DNA from: Rhizoclosmatium globosum
Lineage: Eukaryota > Chytridiomycota > Chytridiomycetes > Chytridiales > Chytriomycetaceae
Direction of reading: 5' to 3'
Length of the DNA stretch: 64,000 bases
Assembly (NCBI GenBank): GCA_002104985.1
Contig: MCGO01000024.1
Coordinates: 1-64,000, forward strand
The position numbers were made by a program, and so were the translations under genes. The notes below the pieces were generated by a model. That model saw only the letters and a program-made list of their open reading frames with translations, had not been told where the DNA came from and searched no databases. This document shows, in pieces, positions 57,173 to 64,000 of this stretch (its first letter is position 1; every line of letters starts with the position of its first letter).

Positions 57173-58042
57173 CTAAACATCTTCATATTTCGGTAAAGCC
57201 CTGCCCCCAATTACATTTGATTCACTGGAAGAAGTTCCAAGAACACTTAAACTCAGTGAATATGCTGGCAAAAACTCTCCAGCCCCCTCCGCTTCAACAC
57301 CATCCTCCCCGACACCATCTGCCATCTTCCTCTTCACAACAATCTTCCATGGAACGTGCACAACAGCTTCACTTCCACTCAAAGAATACATAAATCCATT
57401 CCCTATCCTTACTGACTCCCACGTAACACCCACCCCAACATCAAAAGCCGTAAACCTCTCCATTTCCTGCTCAACAAACACAACGTACTATAAATAAAAA
57501 AGCTTTAACACCGTGCACCTTCGAATCGCTCAAAATTCAAAACAACATAACATATGTACCTTAGGCTTCCATCGATAACTCCACCAAACCCCAGCCGCAA
57601 ACACCACCAACTCACTCACTAAAACCGCCCACAACTCCACAGTCCTCAACTTCCCAAACACCGACACGAAAAGCGCACTCACGATATACACCACAAGAAA
57701 CCCACCCCGTATATTCGACGCATACTCTCCAATATACCTCGTCCGCGCCAAGGCCTCATTCAAACCACGAATTCGCTGTGTGTATGTATACCGTGGGATC
57801 TAGAACACCAATCATTATCGTAAGTGATCGGATCCGTGAGATAACAAGTTGATATTTACGAGTCCATCCAGCGCAGCAGGCATATCTTCACAGAAGAATT
57901 GTTTATCGACAGGTGTGTATGTTAAGAGGATGACAGCGAGGTGTGTTGGAGAGGAAGGTTGAGTGAAGCGGAGGGTTTCGGTGGCGCGTTGGGATTCTTG
58001 GGCTGTGAATGTGTTGAGAGCGCCGACTCGAATGTGACTCAT
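57173..58042 (-). CDS. Two-helix membrane protein with P-x-Y motifs, family member 2
   Basis: Exons 57860-58042, 57560-57799 and 57173 to about 57489. The first ends EDMPAALDGL, the second begins IPRYTYTQRIRGLNEAL and holds the helices FLVVYIVSALFVSVF and LWAVLVSELVVFAAGVWW, and the third begins YVVFVEQEMERF, with VGVTWESVR, FLPAYS and a C-terminal LPKYEDV. The exon 2/3 junction is off by two bases (an extra TG near 57482), probably an error. It lies between its two paralogues, about 200 and 120 bp away. Confidence 0.7.
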
Positions 58043-58162
58043 TTTGTGGGATCGGTTGAGGATGAATTGGGTGTTTTTTTTCTTGGGTTTGAGGTGGAGG
58101 CCGTTTCTGCTTGTTTGGTGTTTTTCGCACCTTGGCGGCTGACAAACAAATTTTAATGCAAG

Positions 58163-59094
58163 TTAACTGTATTTCTCAGATTGTTGATTTATAGCTTGGC
58201 AGTGCCAAGTTCGGATTCCGTAGCTCCATTTCCTCCAAATCCTCATGAGGTTCTTCATCACCCCAAAGCCAAGTACCCAACCATCTGAATACGCAGGCAG
58301 ATATTCCTCGTTCTCCCCTCCTTCCTTATAAATATGTTGAATAACAATCTTTCTGGCTAAAGGGATCCCCTTATAATACAGATAATACTGCTTCCCAATA
58401 GGTGTAAGTTTCCAAACAAGTTTAATCCGTCCATCTTCTTGGTTAAATGCTTGCAAATGCTTCAAAATCACCCTTTCACACTATGTACAGGAATTCGTTA
58501 GTATTATCGCCGTACCGAAAGAAAGCTGTTACCTTTGGCTTCCGCATCGTTATTGCAGCTAGTATAAGCAAAACTCCAGGCAATACAATAAAACAAATGA
58601 GGTCATACAACGGATCAGATATCATAAACAGGAACACAACAGCGACAAGTGACGACGAGCCAAGCACAATGGACCGAACGAAAGGTCTGTAATCCGTAAA
58701 CGTTTCACATTCCATCAGTTCTTGGTTTATCCTTGACATACGGTCTGAGAAAATCTGGCTGGAGATCTGAAAAAAAGGTGGTTCAGTTGTCTTGGCACAA
58801 TTGGTTTCAGATTGAGAAATGACTGATGAGAAATTGAAAGTGAGTTCTCACCAGGCCGTCTATACTTGTCGGCATCATTTCATCAAACCGGGCGGCTGTT
58901 GAGTCTGTGATGGTCATCTTAAGGTGAGCAAGTGTTGTGGCCCTGGAACGGCTTCGAGATGTTGGATTTGGAGCTGACGTTGGCTGTCTCCGTTCCGCAG
59001 AAGTTGAACCTTCTTCGACATCAATGGCAATGAGATATGGTGGTGCTTCGTAGGATGGGAGAGGTTGTAGTGACTGTGGCTGTGCTGCGGACAT
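58163..59094 (-). CDS. Two-helix membrane protein with P-x-Y motifs, family member 1
   Basis: Exons 58852-59094, 58533-58766 and 58163-58480 join in phase 0 to 264 residues. The N-terminus holds LPSYEAPPY, two overlapping Pro-x-Tyr motifs, and exon 1 ends MPTSIDGL. Exon 2 begins ISSQIFSDRMSRINQEL and holds the helices VLGSSSLVAVVFLFMIS and LICFIVLPGVLLILAAI. Exon 3 begins CERVILKHLQAF and contains KLVWKLTPIG, ARKIVIQHIYKE and EYLPAYSDG. This is the most upstream copy of the tandem array on the minus strand. There is no signal peptide; both ends are probably cytosolic. Confidence 0.74.
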
Positions 59095-59389
59095 CTGATG
59101 CTTTTTTGTTTTGATGTGACAATTTCCCGATATCGTTTACAAATCGATTAATGATTTCTAATGACTGATGATTCATTCTCACGTCGGATGTAATCATCCT
59201 CAGGGCCTGAAAAATTCAAAAGCTTTATTTCGTCTATTCACTCCACCTAGTCTTTTTCACTGATATAATAGAACATCAGAAACAATTTTTCCTATCGCCC
59301 ATCCCTCATCGGCAGGGAAACGAAAAGCGCACGCGCACAAATCAAACTCTCGGACAACCTGCACCAACACAACGACAAAGGTTGCAACA

Positions 59390-61337
59390 ATGGTAGGCGC
59401 ATTGATAACATCACCAGCGGCATTGAACTATAATTCTAACACCAAGCCCCAACCTCCGCAGGGAACAAAGCGCAAGCGATCAGAAGACGATGGATACTTT
59501 GGTCTCTCTCCATTCCAGCTTCAACAATTGCGGTATCATGTCCATGAGCTTGGTATTAAAGCAACCGATGCGTTCAAGAAGATGAACGAGACGATTGCGA
59601 GGCTGTATGGCGTCAGGTATAACCAGATCACTGTGAGTTGGTGGATCAAAGACTATCACTGCAATTAGCTTACAACACGCAATCAGGTTCTCATCAAACG
59701 AATCGCAAAGGAGCGTTACAATATCGACGATGCATACAACCCAAACCAGCTTTTGTTGACGCCGCCTGTTCGAATTGAGACCACACAACTTGAACCACCG
59801 ACAACCAGTCAAACACTCCCTACGACAAATACCCCATCAAGTGAGTCGTTTATTTATTACTACCTTGCTTTTCTTCTGTCTGTTAAACCCACATCATTTC
59901 TAGGCGGACAACCACATTCAGGTCCCGATGAAGTTGTTGCAAGCTCTAACGCGATCCAAGCGCCTGGCGTTAATAAGCTCGAAAGAGAAGTTGTTGTAAT
60001 TCCTAAAGTCGTCGCTGTACGAGAAGTTGAAACGCCAAGAGTATATTATCAGTATTTGAACTATGCTGGCAAGATGCTTTCAAGTATGTATTGTTGGGCG
60101 AAAGTGAGGCAAACTGATACTATTGTGTAGAGATAAATGCTGAAGGGCTCAAGCAAGCAGGAGAAGGAGATTCATCGTACGTGCCACTTCATTTCACCAA
60201 ATGGACTGCTGCGTACCAGCTTGAACATGGAAAGACTTTATATCAAACTATAATGGAGCAGAAAACTCCCGAGCATGTGGCATTGGTGAAGCAGTGGGAA
60301 CAGCAAGTTGAGGAGTTAAAGCAACAAGGCCCACGACACGAAGAGCTTTCGGAAAACAAATTTGTTCGTGAACAAAATAAGCTTATTGAGAGTGTGAAAG
60401 AGCGCCTAAGAAAGCTGGCTGGTAAATCTGACGTGTGTGTGCTCATCAAACTAATTCTAACATAACAGAGAAATATGAAACTCAAACTCAGGGATATATG
60501 TTCGATCTGCAATCAGGAAAGTCCATGAACATCAGCGCAGGCAAAGTTGGGAGGAGAGTCTCTAGAGAGCTTGAAAAGAAGTTAACCACGCACCCGGCAA
60601 CAATGTTTGCTGCGGAACTGTACCTGAAAAACAAGAAAAGCAATACTCCAATGCCAAATAGGCTCGAAATCTCCGGTCAACTAGATAATACGTCCTTGCG
60701 CGCTCGAGCGAGATCCGAAATGCTTGTGAGGATCAATGAAGAACTTATCAGACTCAACAAGAAAACAACAAAAGTTGTTCAAATAGTCAAGATGTTGCGA
60801 CCTGAGGGATATCAGGGGGTGCGGTTGGAGGGCTTTGGATTTACCGCCAAACAGTATACCAGTCTAAGTTCCAATGTAAGCCTGTAATGAGCCTTTTCCT
60901 CTTATAATAAGTATCAAAAACAGCAATGCATCAGACTTTTGAATAATTTGAAAATCCCAGGCAAAGTTCGCTTGGTTTTGGTGAAGCCGTCTAGCGACAA
61001 GGATGAAGAAGAGACTGCAGATGAAGATGGGGATATAAACGAGGAAGATGAAAACGAAGATAACGACACAGAAGACGGTGGAAATGAAGACAGTGACGGA
61101 ATTCTCAATGGCGACGATGACGATGGTGACAATGGTGACAATGGCGACGATGGCGACGAGGAGTGCGGAGACAACAGAGACAACAATGCAAACGATAACG
61201 ATGGAGACACAAGCCAAAGTGTTAATCAAGTCAATAGCGCCATTGAAACATATCAAGTGGGAACGTCAGAGGGAAGCAATCACTTAGTGGCAAATATTAC
61301 GCGTGAAGACAGTGCGAGGAATGAATCAACAAATTGA
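59390..61337 (+). CDS. Nuclear-type protein with acidic Asp/Asn-rich tail, unrecognised
   Basis: Exons 59390-59632, 59687-59840, 59904-60083, 60131-60421, 60469-60875 and 60924-61337 join in phase to 562 residues with no shift. Near the N-terminus are a basic TKRKRSEDD patch (a likely nuclear signal) and a helical stretch around LSPFQLQQLRYHVHELG that ends in VLIKRIAKERY, resembling a helix-turn-helix. A coiled-coil-like Gln/Glu segment (KQWEQQVEELKQQ) and a basic domain (KVGRRVSRELEKKL, LRARARSEML) follow. The last exon is an acidic tail with many DGDNGDNGDDGDE-type units. The architecture recalls chromatin remodelling or DNA-binding proteins. No family can be named with confidence. Confidence 0.72.
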
Positions 61338-62310
61338 CGCCGAAGGTACACACAAAGTATGTTGGGTGCGAGGATACCTTGTGGTTGTTCTTTTAAAGCT
61401 TTGTAACTGATTGATTCTATTCTTTTTTAATCTGACTCGTTCCTTTTATCTCGTTGTTCCTTTTTCTATCATAGTTCTTCTTTCTTTCTTTGTTCTAAAA
61501 AAGTTGGTGACTCCGTATTGCCTCTCAACCATAAGTACCGTTACTCAAAAGCAAATATGGATATTCACTTACAAAAAGTTAACAACATTCAAGCTGAGAT
61601 AGTGGAACCTTTGTACCGATACGGTGACTCAAAAACATAACTTCGTGTTGATAATCAAAGCTGTCGATATCAACAACATTAATCAACTTTTAAATCATAC
61701 GAAAACAAAGAATTTCGAAAGGTGTAAGTTGCGCGTGATTGACTCGATCAGGCTACTATTGGTAATAGTATCCTACCTGCACTTGATCGAGGCAAGAGAC
61801 AGGAGACAACTGACAGGTTAACCAAAACAGCATTCAGAGAACAGGCCAGAATAAGCATGGAATCAAAACGAATATTTTCGCTCTTCTTAAGCTGCCATCA
61901 TATTCTGCTGTATAGCTGAGAAAGTTAGGGGCAAACGACGCAGGAAAACAAATTGAACCAACCATCAACGAAGTCCAAGACAAGTTTAAAGCTGCAAAGA
62001 AACGATTGCTTTTTGATTTATGGCAATATGTTCTGACAAATAATGATCTATGGAGTTCCATGGCTTTTTTATGCGGCAACATTCTATTCCGGCTCTATTT
62101 TCCATAATTCCACTGGTACAAAATTTAGCAAAGGGTTCATTTTCATTGGATACTAGATCAATAAAGATAATCGCCAAGTTTGGTGTATCGGAGTTGTTTG
62201 TGTCAATGATGGTGCATGTCTGTGTATACGTGTTGGTGCAACTTATACTGCCTCAAGACTCCGAAAGAAAATATGCACAGTATTTTCTTAAACGCAATAA
62301 ATTACTTTAT
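61338..62310. other. Long AT-rich intergenic stretch
   Basis: Nearly 1 kb between convergent 3' ends. Only short open frames are present, with no codon bias or motif I can support. It may contain decayed transposon sequence belonging to the KDZ element to the right, but I see no terminal repeat. Confidence 0.35.
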
Positions 62311-64000
62311 TTATATGCTCTTAATGTTTTGGCGACTTAATACTGAGTCTTTTGACTGAAAGGCTAACTTGATTTCACTCAAATGCTTTATAAAGTACAA
62401 AGAGGCAAACTCCCCATCTGCATCAAAAACACGTAATGCTTCTTTTGCTGATTGTGAGTGTTCGTTCTCCACTTGCATACGACGCCGCCTCAAACCCATC
62501 AACGCTTCCTTGGATCGATAATCACAACCATTGACTTTCTCTTCAACAACGGCCCAGTACTCCTTTTCGCGCTGTTCATAGAATCCAACCATATTCTTCA
62601 AGTAGTTCTGATGGTGAAAGAGATCCTCGCAATATCGAAAGTAGAGTGTGACCAATGAATCAAAATCAGATTGCCTCGGATCAACAGGTGTCAGCACAAG
62701 TGCTGCTTTTACCTGAGCAAATGTGAGCGGCGGGTTATTTGGCTCCAATGCTAGAAATAAATGATCAGCAGTAAGGCTGAGAAGTAAAGATAAAATACCA
62801 TTCAACTCGTCAAGCTTCTTGTACAACTCAACAAAAGTAGAATTTATAGCAGCATTAAGTCGTTTCGACATTTTGGTTCCAGGGGCACACCTAAGATGTT
62901 TGTCCATAGATAGAATTGAACGAGCAAGCTGATCAATTTGCAGTCGCAAGTCTTCCTTTGTTGATGGAACATCCTTGGGTTGACGATCAACCAATCGCTG
63001 TCTCAAAGCTGTCATCGCCGCAACTACATCATTGTAGCGGATTTGTTCTATCTTACACCACTGGTTTCCAATAGCTTCCTTCACTTCTGCAAGCCTTGCA
63101 AACGTGGTTAAAAGCTTTTCCTGTGTCCATGACACCATCCTCCGGATTTTTGACCAATTGAAGAACTCCAGAAACAAGACTATATCCATCCGCCGGTTTT
63201 CAAAAGTCTCTCGCTGCGTTAAGCCGATAATTCGAGATAACCAACTGTTGACTCGCTCATGCCCTTCCCCATCCATCGTCAACCCCAACCCCATCAAAAA
63301 CCGCGGACTAAAAAGACTCTGACAGTCTTTCCCATGAGCATAAACGTGCATGGCGGGAATGAATAAGATAAACAGGATAGCGCCAAGAATAGACTGAAGG
63401 AGGCCATAGAAGTCAAGATGGGACAGCTCTTTGCAAGCACGTCGTATCCCAGCACAAAACCTCTTTTCTTGAACGCTTCTTTACCCCAGTTGATCACATC
63501 ATCCGCATACACCAAACGTTCACCGCCTTTGACATCTTGTGCAAATATTAGCAACACAGAACAATGAGTAGGTCCTCACCATAAACACGTTGAACCACAG
63601 AATGTGCCGCGCAATCGACGTGAATGATCATGTCAATGTCTTTCCCTGCTGTCTTTGCTCCGCTTGTACCTCCAGCCTTGTGTTGAGCCTCACACCCAAG
63701 TTTTGGCTTGACAGGTTGCTTGGCTGCCTTTGCATCAGCCACAACATCTCGAACTTCTGGGTCTTTGAAGTACACTTCCGTAAAGGGAAAGCTCCCATGA
63801 CTCCCTCCTCCGCCGCGCTCCATGGACTTCTTGTTAGCTGACTCAAAGCCATCCATTGTCTGCAATACAATTGTAAGAAACATTGTTGATAAACAAACGA
63901 ACTCACAAATGCAGCTGGACCACATGGATCAACGCCACCTGTACAAGCTGGACACACAGTCTGCCCTATTCCAAGCTCCTCAACCAGCTCAGGAGTGAAG
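62311..64000 (-). CDS. KDZ-family transposase, partial (5' end beyond right edge)
   Basis: KDZ (Kyakuja-Dileera-Zisupton) transposases are large fungal and animal enzymes. From the right edge: CPACTGGVDPCGP (Cys cluster), across an intron MDGFESANKKS (family D-G-N-F type start), the block IIHVDCAAH..VQRVY, then YDV and, one base shifted, ACKELSHLDFYGLLQ, AMHVYAHGKDCQSLFSPRF and GLGLTMDGEGHERVNSWLS. The typical YDxAC, H.Y.H...CQ and GLGLTDGEG.ER signatures are thus all present. A long helical C-terminal part runs to the stop at 62311. One base seems missing near 63442. The presence of M between T and DGEG is unusual. Confidence 0.82.

Noticed and set aside
60914..61210. Ser/Pro-rich minus-strand frame
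   Set aside because: Antisense of the acidic Asp/Asn tail of the gene at 59390-61337.
62050..62340. Plus-strand membrane-protein-like frame
   Set aside because: Short, AT-rich, no supporting splice sites or start context; it runs into the 3' end of the KDZ gene.
1..64000. tRNA or rRNA genes
   Set aside because: I found no stretch with a convincing cloverleaf or conserved rRNA core by eye. A tRNA-scan run would be needed to exclude them.

Overview
The window is nuclear DNA of a fungus, most likely an early-diverging zoosporic one (a chytrid is my best guess, inferred and not proven). Genes are closely packed and cut by many 45-60 bp GT-AG introns. Secreted RNase T2, a CBM19-like chitin-binding protein, GPI-type wall proteins, a heme-thiolate peroxidase, KDZ and mariner/pogo-type transposases and a seven-helix receptor sit among housekeeping genes (CCT2, VPS29, derlin).

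Layout. 1-5 kb: a protein kinase cut by the left edge, an inverted repeat, a NADAR-domain N-glycosidase and a gene of repeated helical units. 5-8.4 kb: two RNA-modification genes, an RlmN-like radical-SAM enzyme and a BMT5-like methyltransferase with zinc fingers, diverge from a 74-bp promoter. 8.4-11 kb: a small secreted protein and a secreted class-3 lipase. 11.2-15.6 kb: a 9-exon gene fusing a class-3 lipase to a P-loop GTPase-like domain; this is the most unusual gene here. 15.7-32.2 kb: a proline-rich repeat gene and a duplicated RNase T2 region. Two close RNase T2 copies lie in inverted orientation about 9 kb apart, with a third diverged copy, two relics, a GPI-type surface protein, a complete DNA transposon with TIRs and TA target-site duplication, a chloroperoxidase-like gene and derlin between or beside them. 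32.6-38.2 kb: two Ost-alpha/TMEM184-type genes, a CFEM-like surface protein and a seven-helix receptor. 38.4-50.4 kb: CCT2, a membrane protein, a TMEM53-like hydrolase, a chitin-binding secreted protein, a DCAF5-like WD40 protein and a large multi-pass membrane protein. 50.5-56 kb: a WD40-like gene, two tiny membrane proteins and VPS29. 56-59.1 kb: three tandem paralogues of an unrecognised two-helix membrane family with P-x-Y motifs. 59.4-64 kb: an unrecognised gene with an acidic tail, and a KDZ transposase cut by the right edge.

Caveat. From about 26.6 kb rightwards many genes, including the normally essential CCT2, are broken by single-base shifts while their protein sequence stays well conserved. 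This looks more like uncorrected base-calling indels than gene decay. Frameshift calls there should not be read as pseudogenes without re-sequencing. Exon borders are my own reading of splice sites; for models given with explicit junctions I checked that codon phases join.
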